This document shows positions 16,291 through 24,844 of a stretch of DNA of 64,000 nucleotides, in pieces. The position numbers were made by a program, and so were the translations under genes. Origin of the DNA: G11 sp947167445 (GTDB lineage: Bacteria > Bacillota > Clostridia > Lachnospirales > Lachnospiraceae); NCBI GenBank assembly GCA_947167445.1, contig CAMVID010000005.1:1-64000 (forward strand), written 5' to 3'. Below the pieces are notes generated by a model. It was given only the letters and a program-made list of their open reading frames with translations, did not search any database and had not been told where the DNA came from. Position 1 is the first letter of the stretch, and each line of letters starts with the position of its first letter.

Positions 16291-18933
16291 GCGATTCTTT
16301 ACCTGAGCAAGCATGTTTGTGTACTTCTCGAGTTTGTCCTTTTCTTCCTGAATTTTGGCTGCGGGAGCCTTGGATACAAACTTCTCATTCTTAAGCATTC
16401 CGTCGGCTCTCTTAATCTCACCCTCAAGTCTTGCGGCTTCCTTGTTGAGTCTCTCGATTTCTGCAGATATATCAACAAGTTCAGCGAAAGGAATGTAGAT
16501 TGTAGCTCCACCGATAACTACTGAAACAGCGTCATCCGCAATGCCTGCCTTATCGGTCTGAACGTAAACTTCTGAAGCATATGCAAGGCTAGCGAAGAAA
16601 AGTTTGCCCTCTTCGAAGGTATTTCTTACGCCCTCGTTGTCGCTTACTACGTATACTGCAGCCTTTCTTGAAGGAGCAACGTTCATCTCGGTTCTTACGT
16701 TTCTGATGCCTCTTACGGCTTCCTTGATGGTCTCGATTGCATTTTCTTCCTTGGCAAAAACCTTAGCTTCCTCAAACTTGGGCCATTCGGATATCATAAT
16801 GGACTCTTCCTCGTCCTGAAGATTGCAGAAGATTTCCTCTGTGATGAAAGGCATATAAGGATGAAGGAGTTTAAGGGCTCCGATAAGGGTTGTCTTAAGG
16901 GTCCATAAAGCAGCATTCTGGCTTGTGGCATCGTCTGAGTTGTAGAGTCTGGGTTTTACCATCTCGATATACCAGTCACAGAACTCATCCCAGATGAAGT
17001 CGTAAACCTTCTGAACCGCAATACCAAGCTCAAAGGAATCCATGTTGTCTGTTACATCTTTAACCAGGGTATTGAACTTGGAAAGTATCCACTTATCAAC
17101 AGGTGCAAGGTCAGCATCAGCGGGGATACTTACGTTTTTGCCCTCCATGTTCATCATAATGAATCTTGAAGCGTTCCAAACCTTGTTGGCGAAGTTTCGG
17201 CTTGCCTCCACTCTTTCCATGTAGAAACGCATGTCGTTGCCGGGTGCGTTACCTGTGATGAGGGTGAGACGAAGAGCGTCTGCGCCGTACTGGTCGATGA
17301 TTTCCAAAGGATCGATACCGTTTCCAAGGGACTTACTCATCTTTCTACCCTGGGAATCTCTTACAAGGCCGTGGAATAAAACGGTCTTAAAGGGCTTCTC
17401 ACCCATCTGCTCATAGCCTGAGAATATCATTCTGATAACCCAGAAGAAAATGATGTCGTAACCGGTTACAAGTACGTCTGTAGGATAGAAATACTTAAGA
17501 TCCTCGGTCATGTCAGGCCATCCCAATGTCTCGAAGGGCCAGAGAGCCGATGAGAACCAGGTATCAAGTGTATCGGGATCCTGTGTGAAGTGTGTGCATC
17601 CGCACTTAGGGCAAACGTCTGGCATTTCCTTTGCAACGATTACCTCTTTACACTCATCACAGTAATAAGCGGGAATTCTGTGGCCCCACCAAAGCTGTCT
17701 GGAGATACACCAGTCTCTGATGTTGTCCGTCCAGTTGTAATATGTCTTCTCCATTCTCTCGGGGATGAGCTTGATGTCCCCGTTTTTGATGGCTTCAACA
17801 GCGGGCTTAATAAGCTCGTCCATCTTAACGAACCACTGCTCTTTTACAAGGGGCTCGATGGTTGTCTTACATCTGTCATGGGTACCAACGTTATGAGAGT
17901 AATCTTCGATTTTTACAAGAAGACCCATCTCGTCAAGTTCCTTAACGATCTGCTTTCTTGCTTCATAACGGTCCATTCCTGCGAACTTGCCGCCGTTCTC
18001 GTTGATGGTGGCATCATCGTTCATGATATTGATAATGGGAAGGTTGTGGCGCTTTCCTACCTCAAAGTCGTTAGGGTCATGAGCAGGTGTGATTTTAACT
18101 ACACCGGTACCGAACTCCATGTCTACGTAAGAGTCCGCAATGATGGGAAGCTTACGTCCGATGAAGGGAAGGTATACGTCTCTTCCGATTAAGTTCTTAT
18201 ATCTGTCGTCATCAGGGTTTACTGCAACCGCGGTATCGCCGAGCATCGTCTCGGGACGGGTTGTTGCAAACTCCAGAAACTCAGTCTTGCTAACCTCACC
18301 GTTCTCGTCAAAAAGAGGATACTTGATGTGCCAGAAGTGGCCGGCCTGATCCTCGTATTCAACCTCGGCATCGGAAATGGAGGTGTTACAAACAGGACAC
18401 CAGTTGATGATTCTTGCGCCCTTGTAAATCCAGCCTTTCTCATGCATCTTGCAGAAAACTTCGGTAACAGCTCTGTTACAGCCCTCATCCATGGTGAAAC
18501 GCTCTCTGTCCCAGTCACAGGATGAGCCCAGTTTCTTAAGCTGATTGATGATTCTTGAACCGTACTGCTTCTTCCACTCCCATGCTCTCTCAAGGAATTT
18601 CTCTCTTCCAAGGTCGTGCTTGTCGATGCCCTCTTCTTTGAGCTTCTCGATGATCTTGACCTCTGTTGCGATGGAGGCATGGTCTGTGCCGGGCTGCCAA
18701 AGAGCATTGTAACCCTGCATTCTCTTGTAACGGATAAGGATATCCTGCATTGTATTGTCAAGAGCGTGGCCCATGTGAAGCTGTCCTGTGATGTTTGGCG
18801 GGGGAATCACAATTGTAAAGGGAGTTTTGCTGTGATCCACCTCAGCGTGGAAATACCTCTTCTCAAGCCATTTCTCGTAAATTCTGTCCTCTATGCCCTT
18901 GGGGTCATAGGTCTTAGCAAGTTCTTTTGCCAT
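16270..18933 (-). CDS. valS: Valyl-tRNA synthetase
   Basis: An 887-residue, full-length class I synthetase charging tRNA-Val. Motifs: PPPNITGQLHMGHALD (HIGH signature, about 45-60), editing domain CP1 with TTRPETMLGDTAVAV, zinc-like Cys pairs (YCDEC and CPKCGC), GRKMSKSLGNGIDP (KMSKS, about 530), the anticodon-binding domain, and the C-terminal coiled coil (about 820-887) typical of ValRS. The ATG at 18933 has AAAGGAG 6 nt upstream. A reading extension to 18975 comes only from the hairpin repeat in the leader. Expression should be controlled by the valine T-box upstream. Confidence 0.98.
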   Translation of the reverse strand: MAKELAKTYDPKGIEDRIYEKWLEKRYFHAEVDHSKTPFTIVIPPPNITGQLHMGHALDNTMQDILIRYKRMQGYNALWQPGTDHASIATEVKIIEKLKEEGIDKHDLGREKFLERAWEWKKQYGSRIINQLKKLGSSCDWDRERFTMDEGCNRAVTEVFCKMHEKGWIYKGARIINWCPVCNTSISDAEVEYEDQAGHFWHIKYPLFDENGEVSKTEFLEFATTRPETMLGDTAVAVNPDDDRYKNLIGRDVYLPFIGRKLPIIADSYVDMEFGTGVVKITPAHDPNDFEVGKRHNLPIINIMNDDATINENGGKFAGMDRYEARKQIVKELDEMGLLVKIEDYSHNVGTHDRCKTTIEPLVKEQWFVKMDELIKPAVEAIKNGDIKLIPERMEKTYYNWTDNIRDWCISRQLWWGHRIPAYYCDECKEVIVAKEMPDVCPKCGCTHFTQDPDTLDTWFSSALWPFETLGWPDMTEDLKYFYPTDVLVTGYDIIFFWVIRMIFSGYEQMGEKPFKTVLFHGLVRDSQGRKMSKSLGNGIDPLEIIDQYGADALRLTLITGNAPGNDMRFYMERVEASRNFANKVWNASRFIMMNMEGKNVSIPADADLAPVDKWILSKFNTLVKDVTDNMDSFELGIAVQKVYDFIWDEFCDWYIEMVKPRLYNSDDATSQNAALWTLKTTLIGALKLLHPYMPFITEEIFCNLQDEEESIMISEWPKFEEAKVFAKEENAIETIKEAVRGIRNVRTEMNVAPSRKAAVYVVSDNEGVRNTFEEGKLFFASLAYASEVYVQTDKAGIADDAVSVVIGGATIYIPFAELVDISAEIERLNKEAARLEGEIKRADGMLKNEKFVSKAPAAKIQEEKDKLEKYTNMLAQVKNRLQQLAK

Positions 18934-18951
18934 TTTCGTCTCCTTTCCTAT

Positions 18952-18982
18952 GTGCAGTTTGGGGACAGTCCCCAAATTGCAC
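18952..18982. repeat. Hairpin repeat, cluster A (one unit, in valS leader)
   Basis: One copy of the window-wide intergenic hairpin repeat: arms GTGCAGTTTGGGGA and TCCCCAAATTGCAC around CAG. It lies between the T-box terminator and the valS ribosome binding site, so it is transcribed in every full-length valS mRNA. Confidence 0.85.
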
Positions 18983-19291
18983 CAAAAACAAAAAATCGCC
19001 CTCTGCCGACTCTCGTCAGCAAAGGGCGTCTCATCTAATGTTACGCGGTACCACCTTTGTTCACAGCTTGCGCTGCCTCAGCGACTCCTATCAGAGCCTG
19101 ATTCGTTAACGGGAATCACTCGTGCAGGGCTACTTGGTTTCACTCTGCCGGCTTGGAAGCTACCTTCGACATTCCTTCCTTCAAACCGCCTTCCAGCTAG
19201 GATATCTCCCAAGCGGTTCTCTCTGTTAAGGGGTAATGCTTACTCCTCTTCGTCATGGCCTTTAAATGGTGTTTAATTATCTAGTACTATA
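18983..19291 (-). promoter_or_regulatory. Valine T-box riboswitch leader of valS
   Basis: A complete T-box leader on the minus strand. The conserved T-box sequence AAGGTGGTACCGCGT is at 19057-19043. It is followed by an intrinsic terminator (CGCCCT and AGGGCG arms, 18997-19028) and an A-tract on the plus strand at 18983-18995 giving the U-run. Stem I elements GAAGAGGAGTAAGCA and ACAGAGAG lie around 19205-19250. The proposed specifier codon is GTC (19170-19168). Uncharged tRNA-Val should pair with the specifier and T-box and favour antitermination. This region accounts for the whole gap before valS. Confidence 0.95.
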
Positions 19292-19314
19292 GCGAAGTCA
19301 GTCTAAAATGTCAA
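19286..19314 (-). promoter_or_regulatory. Sigma-A promoter of valS
   Basis: A consensus TTGACA (19309-19314), 17-bp spacer and TATAGT (19286-19291) on the minus strand. It overlaps the last codons of the upstream lipoprotein gene and starts transcription just before the T-box Stem I. Confidence 0.85.
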
Positions 19315-19849
19315 GTTCCATAATCATTTCATTAATGACTCTCTCATATTCCGCTTTATTATGCTCCAGGGCTTCAATCTGTTCGCTCAAATCATCTTCA
19401 GCCACTTCAGGAACCTGTATTCCGCTTAAATCAGGCAATGATTCCCTGATTTCATCAATAGTTTTACGTCTGACTGCAGTATCCCCGTTCCACCCTTCGG
19501 GAGCTTCCGGGTTCTCACCCGAATGAGGCTTTGACATGTATTCGTAATCGATATTTTCGGTTGATGTACTGCTTTTTCTGTTATCAATGTAAAAGCTGCG
19601 TATCTCATCAAACTCGGCTTTTAATTTTGCGTTCTCTTTGTAAAGACGTGCATACTTTTCCTGATCAGACTCTCCTGTACCGTTGCTTTGTTCTCCGGCG
19701 GTCTGGGCGTCAACGCCATCAGTGGTTTCTGTATTTCCGGAAGGGTTTTCTGAGGTATCTTTCCTTCCGCATCCTGTAAACATTCCCATGGCAAGACATG
19801 CAATGCACAGAGCCAGGGTTATTCTTCTCATCATTCTTTTGTTTTCCAT
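19298..19849 (-). CDS. Lipoprotein, cassette copy 2 (short form)
   Basis: A 183-residue predicted lipoprotein with a basic start, hydrophobic stretch and lipobox Cys (GMFTGC, about residue 26). A Ser/Thr/Gly-rich linker precedes a helical C-terminal region. The segment DLSGIQVPEVAEDDLSEQIEALEHN resembles DTSSLEIPEVAEEELDEKIETLTKR of the lipoprotein at 21434-22327, so the two are paralogues; this copy lacks the other's C-terminal domain. The ATG at 19849 with GGAG 6 nt upstream is chosen. It follows the secreted protein gene by 20 bp. Function unknown. Confidence 0.8.
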   Translation of the reverse strand: MENKRMMRRITLALCIACLAMGMFTGCGRKDTSENPSGNTETTDGVDAQTAGEQSNGTGESDQEKYARLYKENAKLKAEFDEIRSFYIDNRKSSTSTENIDYEYMSKPHSGENPEAPEGWNGDTAVRRKTIDEIRESLPDLSGIQVPEVAEDDLSEQIEALEHNKAEYERVINEMIMELDILD

Positions 19850-19869
19850 AATTGTCTCCAAATGCATTA

Positions 19870-21393
19870 TTATTGTCCGCTGTCACCATAGGTGGAACCA
19901 ATGGTTGTTCCATTATCTGTATCCTGCACACCTGTATTTCTATGATAGAGATTGCCGGAAATGGCTGTGTCTGATCCTGCCACGCAGAATGTACATCCGC
20001 CCACATCATTCACGTAGACTTCTGTCAGATATGCGTATTTGAAATTAACGTGATCCATGGATGTGCCCTGATACGAGGCAACAATTTGATTGCTCTCGTC
20101 ATACAGTGTAAGGCTTATTCCATGTTCGTCCTCGAAAGAAAGCAGGTATTTGGGAGTCATACCATTAATGGGTATTGTATCCCCCACAAGTTCCTGATAG
20201 TAGACACCTCCCTGGGTGCTGTAGGTGGTATTGCCTGAAGGTTCTTCAGAAGAGCCCTCTATTACGGCATTTTCTCTCTCCTGCCTTATCTTTTCCTCCT
20301 CGGGAAGCTCGTTTTCTCCTTCCACTATCTCAAATCTGACAGTGGCATTGAACTCGTCATCCTCGTACTCCGGATGCAGCTTTTTGATATCTTCGAAATA
20401 CTTAAGGCCTTCTGCATCCAAGGTGTCAATATGCTCTTTGGTAAGGTACAATACCTTGTCTTCGCTGTCCCCTGCATGTTTGGGATAAATTCGAAGATAC
20501 AAGGGTTCATCGCTGAAAGCCGGATATATGACATCAGGAATGTAGAGGTTTGTAATGTACAGCCCATCGTCGCTGACCTTTACAACAGGGTGTCTGTGTA
20601 CATCATCCGAATAATAGGTGTACATCCTGTAATAGTCTTCATCCTCATCATATTCGGGGCCACCCCATGCCATGTTGTAGTTGGTTATCAGTCCGTTTTC
20701 GCTTTCGCTGTAATCATACTTTGTAAAAAGTCTGTACTGATAAGCGCCTTCCTCAACCGGGCGTTCCATATATCCCTCATCAAGATGAAAGCCGTTGTAA
20801 TCACGAGCGGTTTTCTCCGATGCATCCCAGGTACGGCGTGTCAGAGGGATATCTCTCAGGGTACGGTCTTCGTTTTTCTCGGACATTGTGGGATTGGAAT
20901 ACTGCTCATCGATGTAATTGCCTTCGTCATCGGCAAGTGTCATCACATATTTGAACCCCTTGTCCATCTCCAGATAGCTGACTGTCCATCCGTTGTAGAA
21001 CATTAACTCGCCATCCTGGTTATACACCGAAACGATTCGGCACCAAACAGGGTCCTCCGGCTTAGCCTGAGTTCCAAGGGGGCTGGGCTCTGAGCAGTCT
21101 GCCCAGTAAACATCCAGAATATATCCGTTATCGAGAACCTCATACCTGGATTCTCCCTGGGGCATCAGTTTTACCTGATCCTCCGAAAATTCTTCCTGGC
21201 GACCGAAGGTGGCAAACCTTCCCTCTTCGTCCTTAACCTTGAATTCCTTGGGAAGCCATATGCCGTCATCATATTCATACAGTTCAGCATCGAAGGTTTC
21301 ATCTGTTTTCGCAGAAACGTTCATTGGCATAAGAAGAATCGCTCCGATAATAACCGCAAATATGGATAAAACCATTTGTCTAAAAAACTTCAT
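19870..21393 (-). CDS. Secreted protein, cassette copy 2
   Basis: A 507-residue secreted protein with a signal peptide (LSIFAVIIGAILLMPMNVSA, cleavage near residue 28). The mature part is acidic, rich in Tyr/Asp/Glu and probably beta-rich, with no family I recognise. Its C-terminal segment (IPINGMTPKYLLSFEDEHG, then HVNFKYAYLTEVYVNDVGG, FCVAGSD) matches the equivalent region of the 515-aa protein at 22347-23894, so the two arose by duplication. A GAGGAA box lies 6 nt before the ATG. It is third in a four-gene series: secreted, lipoprotein, secreted, lipoprotein. An extracellular binding role is a guess. Confidence 0.8.
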   Translation of the reverse strand: MKFFRQMVLSIFAVIIGAILLMPMNVSAKTDETFDAELYEYDDGIWLPKEFKVKDEEGRFATFGRQEEFSEDQVKLMPQGESRYEVLDNGYILDVYWADCSEPSPLGTQAKPEDPVWCRIVSVYNQDGELMFYNGWTVSYLEMDKGFKYVMTLADDEGNYIDEQYSNPTMSEKNEDRTLRDIPLTRRTWDASEKTARDYNGFHLDEGYMERPVEEGAYQYRLFTKYDYSESENGLITNYNMAWGGPEYDEDEDYYRMYTYYSDDVHRHPVVKVSDDGLYITNLYIPDVIYPAFSDEPLYLRIYPKHAGDSEDKVLYLTKEHIDTLDAEGLKYFEDIKKLHPEYEDDEFNATVRFEIVEGENELPEEEKIRQERENAVIEGSSEEPSGNTTYSTQGGVYYQELVGDTIPINGMTPKYLLSFEDEHGISLTLYDESNQIVASYQGTSMDHVNFKYAYLTEVYVNDVGGCTFCVAGSDTAISGNLYHRNTGVQDTDNGTTIGSTYGDSGQ

Positions 21394-21433
21394 ATATTTT
21401 TCCTCACATAGAATAATACTTTGTCAGTCTGTA

Positions 21434-22327
21434 TTAGTAAGACCACCACAGGCCAAAGTCTCCTGCGGTATAAATGGACATTGGTCCGTTTGTGACCATG
21501 TAGGCTACCACATCCTTAATACCGGATTGCGCTCCTGAGGCAAAAAGTGATGAGCGCTCGCCCCATATGTTTTCTGATGATATGCGAATGGTGTCCTCAC
21601 CTGTTTCTATGGTGTATGTATCTTCGCCGGTGCTGATTCTTGCAGTAACCGTATTTTCACTACCGGATATAATGTTCCAGCCACCAAGTTTTAACATCTC
21701 TTCGATGTTTTCTGCTTCCTTAATCTTCTTGGCCGCAGCTTCACGAACAAACTTTGCCATTTCCTCTTCTGAAGGGGCACCCAGAAGTTCCTTGGGATTG
21801 GCATCACTGATATTGCCCAAAATGTCGTTTTTGATATAGGCTATTTCACCGGTTAAAAGTGCATTTCTCTTTGTAAGGGTCTCGATCTTTTCATCAAGTT
21901 CTTCTTCTGCCACTTCAGGAATCTCCAATGAAGAGGTGTCCATTGGCTTGTACTCTTCGTATCCTGTTGCAGGGAGCACAGAATTGTCGGTATCCTTTTC
22001 TGCACCGTTAATCATACGCTCCTTAACAGACTCAAGATTCATTTCACCCTCATCTATGGCATATAAATCGTTAAACATGCCACCGGAAAGGGATGCTTCC
22101 CTGTAATAGCTGTATTCATCCAGGAGTTTTGCATTCTCGACATAAAGCTCCCGGTATTGATCATTTTTGTTTACTTCCTGTTGCACGACTGCCTCTGTCT
22201 CCTCTGCTTTGGGTGAATCCGTACTGACGGTCTCATCCTCTTTTTTGCATGCCGAGATTGCCATCACTAACGCCATCACTGATATGGCAGCCAAATATTT
22301 ACTTAATCTCAGATTTCTTTTAATCAT
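21434..22327 (-). CDS. Lipoprotein, cassette copy 1 (long form)
   Basis: A 297-residue predicted lipoprotein (ALVMAISAC lipobox, about residue 27). After an acidic linker come helical segments (about 60-190) including SLEIPEVAEEELDEKIETL, shared with the 183-aa lipoprotein, and then a C-terminal domain of about 110 residues (GGWNIISGSENTVTARIST to FGLWWSY) absent from that paralogue. The ATG at 22327 is preferred, with a GGGGA box upstream; an earlier in-frame ATG at 22360 would overlap the previous gene. Function unknown; likely works with the adjacent secreted protein. Confidence 0.8.
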   Translation of the reverse strand: MIKRNLRLSKYLAAISVMALVMAISACKKEDETVSTDSPKAEETEAVVQQEVNKNDQYRELYVENAKLLDEYSYYREASLSGGMFNDLYAIDEGEMNLESVKERMINGAEKDTDNSVLPATGYEEYKPMDTSSLEIPEVAEEELDEKIETLTKRNALLTGEIAYIKNDILGNISDANPKELLGAPSEEEMAKFVREAAAKKIKEAENIEEMLKLGGWNIISGSENTVTARISTGEDTYTIETGEDTIRISSENIWGERSSLFASGAQSGIKDVVAYMVTNGPMSIYTAGDFGLWWSY

Positions 22328-22346
22328 TTCTATCGTCCCCGGTTTT

Positions 22347-23894
22347 CTATTTGGGTTCATTGGTTCCGGCTACCTTGAAAGTAACCGCTCCGGAATCGGA
22401 AGCGTTAAGTTCCGTGAAGTATACGTAATCATAATCCGTATGCTTCAAATCCTTTCCTTCCAAAGCGGTGATAATACCTCCGGCGTCGTCATAAATCTGC
22501 AGAAGTATCTGTTTACCGTCCGCTGACTTGTATGTGCAAAGAGCCCAGGGTGTTCTGCCATTTATTGGACTCACATCCCCTGTAATAGGCTGCATCCATA
22601 TTTCATCGCCGTTGTCCATGGAGTAATAATACTTTTTATTCTCCACCTGTGTTTTTCGTTCTACAGGTTCACTGTTTAGAACAGGGTCATTGAATTCTTC
22701 TTCCGGTTGGTAGGAACCTTCATCAAATCCCTCAGTTTCAATTGCCCCACCTGAAGACAGGTCAACAGCCAAGGATGCGTCCCATAAAAACCCGGGATAC
22801 TTTTCCTTAACCTCTTCGTATTTGTACAGTTCATCCTGTATCAAAGCTTCGTAATGGTCACCGCCGAAATAGAAGGGATTGTCTTCCCCTTCACCCTCCG
22901 AAAGATCCGGGTCAAGGCTGTCACTGAGAACATGCATGAATAACTCCGTATCCTTGCCGACAATTACAAAGGGAAGTTTTAATGTTTTGATTGTCAATGT
23001 CTTCTCGTATACGGCATCTCCCGTGGTCTCGTCAAAGCCTGTAAACTTATTGACAAAGCAGGAAATCTCCGTGTCTTCCAGCGATTCTGTTTCGGCGGAA
23101 TAGAGAAGGTACTCTTCCTCAGGCAAGTCTCCTTCTTCCTCAGATAAAAAGTCGTATCTGGACTGCTTTAAGAGGTTTCCGCTCTCGTCATACTCGTTCT
23201 TCTTGGACAGTCTGTATCCTGTCAGGCCAAAGTTCTCTCCCGAAACGTATGTCCTTAACTCATTTGTGTCTGCGTCAAAGATGCTGATGTTGCGAGGATT
23301 GTCACTTATAACCGTTGTATAAGCTGCCGTAATGGTGGTGCTGTCTTTTGATTTGACTTCACACAGGTCATAACTGTAGACATACTGGGCAAAGTTTCCA
23401 TCGCCCCCATCAATAAATATCTCAAGGTCTCCACCTTTTTGTTTGCCGATGCGGAATATAACATCTCCGTCGGAGTTTGTAATGGTCTCAATCAGATAGG
23501 CTTTTACCGTCTTTTTGTCAGTTTCCTTCTTTTCCTCATCACTGCCACCTGCATACTCCAGGTAGTATTCGCCCACGCTGTCATCGCTGCTCATGAACTT
23601 CTGAGAAACGGTTCCTCCATTTGGAAGTTCCTTCTCCTTCACTTCTCTGAATTCTCCAAAGGTGATTTCTTTCTCACCCCAGAAAGCAGAGTCAATGGTT
23701 ATGAGCGCATAATTGCCGCTGCCATCCTTAATATCATAGGACTCCGGCTCGTAATATCCATCCCCGGTGTCCTTAATGCCAATCTCAAATGACTTAAGGG
23801 CCTTGGCATTAACATCAAGCCTGCAAAAGAAGGCCACAGCGAAGGCAAGGCTTATGCCCATGGATGCAATTATGGTTTTTTTGACGTCTCTCAT
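22347..23894 (-). CDS. Secreted protein, cassette copy 1
   Basis: A 515-residue secreted protein with a signal peptide (TIIASMGISLAFAVAFFCRL, near residues 7-26). The mature chain is acidic and predicted beta-rich. The C-terminus (SPINGRTPWALCTYKSADG, then HTDYDYVYFTELNASDSG, TFKVAGT) is clearly related to the 507-aa protein downstream. It begins the four-gene series and has its own promoter and a strong hairpin just before the ribosome binding site AAGGAAATA. I recognise no catalytic motif. Possible roles are ligand binding or an envelope sensor; neither can be shown. Confidence 0.8.
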   Translation of the reverse strand: MRDVKKTIIASMGISLAFAVAFFCRLDVNAKALKSFEIGIKDTGDGYYEPESYDIKDGSGNYALITIDSAFWGEKEITFGEFREVKEKELPNGGTVSQKFMSSDDSVGEYYLEYAGGSDEEKKETDKKTVKAYLIETITNSDGDVIFRIGKQKGGDLEIFIDGGDGNFAQYVYSYDLCEVKSKDSTTITAAYTTVISDNPRNISIFDADTNELRTYVSGENFGLTGYRLSKKNEYDESGNLLKQSRYDFLSEEEGDLPEEEYLLYSAETESLEDTEISCFVNKFTGFDETTGDAVYEKTLTIKTLKLPFVIVGKDTELFMHVLSDSLDPDLSEGEGEDNPFYFGGDHYEALIQDELYKYEEVKEKYPGFLWDASLAVDLSSGGAIETEGFDEGSYQPEEEFNDPVLNSEPVERKTQVENKKYYYSMDNGDEIWMQPITGDVSPINGRTPWALCTYKSADGKQILLQIYDDAGGIITALEGKDLKHTDYDYVYFTELNASDSGAVTFKVAGTNEPK

Positions 23895-23927
23895 TATTTC
23901 CTTAATCCTCGGTTTTAAAGCAAACGT

Positions 23928-23954
23928 GGGTTAGGCCATTTCTGGCCTAACCCC
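23928..23954 (-). terminator. Hairpin in leader of the secreted-protein cassette
   Basis: A strong inverted repeat, GGGTTAGGCCA and TGGCCTAACCCC with a 4-nt loop, 34 bp before the start codon at 23894. On the minus strand it is followed by ACGTTTGCTTTAAAA, so it could be a terminator for the upstream toxin-antitoxin transcript or an attenuator in this leader. Confidence 0.5.
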
Positions 23955-23998
23955 CTCTATTACGTTTTCATTACTACTTAATGTCGTTTTCGATTTCT

Positions 23999-24027
23999 AC
24001 TCTAGCACTCGCCCTTAGGTTCGTCAA
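23999..24027 (-). promoter_or_regulatory. Promoter of the secreted-protein/lipoprotein cassette
   Basis: TTGACG (24022-24027) and TAGAGT (23999-24004) with a 17-bp spacer on the minus strand. The transcript would include the strong hairpin at 23928-23954. The remaining sequence up to 24096 shows no gene. Confidence 0.45.
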
Positions 24028-24096
24028 GAAAGAGACACTATGTAGTCCGATGGACGGTCCTTTTGAGCTCAATTGTGCTCAGTTTATGCACAGTTT

Positions 24097-24315
24097 CTAT
24101 ATTTTACTGTTAAAATAATCCTGTGTAACTTGGAGCTGGTTTTTGAGAATCATTTTCCACATCCCCGGATGAATCTCGCCGCTTCCCTTTGACACTTTGG
24201 TTCTTCTGATTGAGCCATCAGCGTCGATTTTTCTGTAAAAATAGTGGTCTGTATCCTTATACAATTCCCAACCGTCCCTGTCGCAAAAGCGCTTTAATTC
24301 CTTCCATTTAGGCAC
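24097..24315 (-). CDS. HicA/YcfA-like putative toxin
   Basis: A 72-residue basic protein of HicA/YcfA type: FCDRDGWELYKDTDHYFYRK has the conserved Gly and the His of the active-site strand, and TKVSKGSGEIHPGMWKMIL is the typical second half. HicA proteins are small double-stranded RNA-binding-fold mRNases that inhibit translation. The start overlaps the upstream gene's stop by 8 bp, indicating coupling. The order, partner first, and the partner's type differ from the classical hicA-hicB order. Assignment as a toxin is by similarity only. Confidence 0.75.
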   Translation of the reverse strand: MPKWKELKRFCDRDGWELYKDTDHYFYRKIDADGSIRRTKVSKGSGEIHPGMWKMILKNQLQVTQDYFNSKI

Positions 24316-24721
24316 AAACTATTTCCTCCCCTATCGCATCGCTTTTCTGCATGAGGAGGGCCTTCATAACATAAGGAACATGGTCTTTTCGATTAGGGGC
24401 ATGGGAATACAAAGAGTAATTCTCATAATACTCTTCGGCATATTCAAGAATCGCAGATCCCATTTCCTTTTTGGCAAGTTCGATTGTTGCTCCGTTTACA
24501 ACAAGATCAATCTCGTTCAACGAAAGAGAAACACTGCCATCTTTTTCTTTGCAAGAAGATGCAGTAAAATGATATCCATTCAGCAAAGCAAGCATGGTTG
24601 CATAGCTTGAAAGGACCATCTCATCACGTGTACGCTTAATAAACTGCGGTTTATCGCGGATTACACTATCACATACACTACTCCATTCCTTACGCACTAC
24701 TGTCGCCTGTTCTACTCGCAT
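24308..24721 (-). CDS. Putative antitoxin (Phd/YefM-like N-terminus)
   Basis: A 137-residue protein directly upstream of, and overlapping, the HicA-like gene. The N-terminus (VRKEWSSVCDSVIRDKPQFIKRTRDEMVLSS) resembles the DNA-binding start of Phd/YefM antitoxins; the remainder (LSLNEIDLVVNGATIELAKKEMGSAILEYAEEYYENY) may be the toxin-neutralising part. It is not a HicB by eye. ATG follows AAAGGAG. Two palindromes around its promoter fit autoregulation. An antitoxin role is inferred mainly from position. Confidence 0.65.
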   Translation of the reverse strand: MRVEQATVVRKEWSSVCDSVIRDKPQFIKRTRDEMVLSSYATMLALLNGYHFTASSCKEKDGSVSLSLNEIDLVVNGATIELAKKEMGSAILEYAEEYYENYSLYSHAPNRKDHVPYVMKALLMQKSDAIGEEIVCA

Positions 24722-24755
24722 TATGATTTCTCCTTTCAGAGTTATTTCTAATACT

Positions 24756-24802
24756 AGAGTAGCACAGTATGTGCATTATGTAAATAGTGTACACTTTGTA
24801 CA
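24756..24802 (-). promoter_or_regulatory. Toxin-antitoxin promoter with two palindromic operators
   Basis: TTTACA (24779-24784), 17-bp spacer and TACTCT (24756-24761). Within the spacer is the palindrome GCACAGTATGTGC (24762-24774). Upstream of the -35 is TGTACACTTTGTACA (24788-24802). Both look like operators for the encoded antitoxin. The region also begins just after the hipA stop codon. Confidence 0.55.
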
Positions 24803-24844
24803 TTTATAATAATGTAATCCAGATATTCTCCCAATCTATATTCT

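Noticed and set aside
18934..18975. N-terminal extension of ValS
   Set aside because: The extra codons translate the hairpin repeat; the ATG at 18933 has AAAGGAG.
18983..19297. tRNA gene near valS
   Set aside because: The structured region is a T-box leader; no tRNA cloverleaf was seen.
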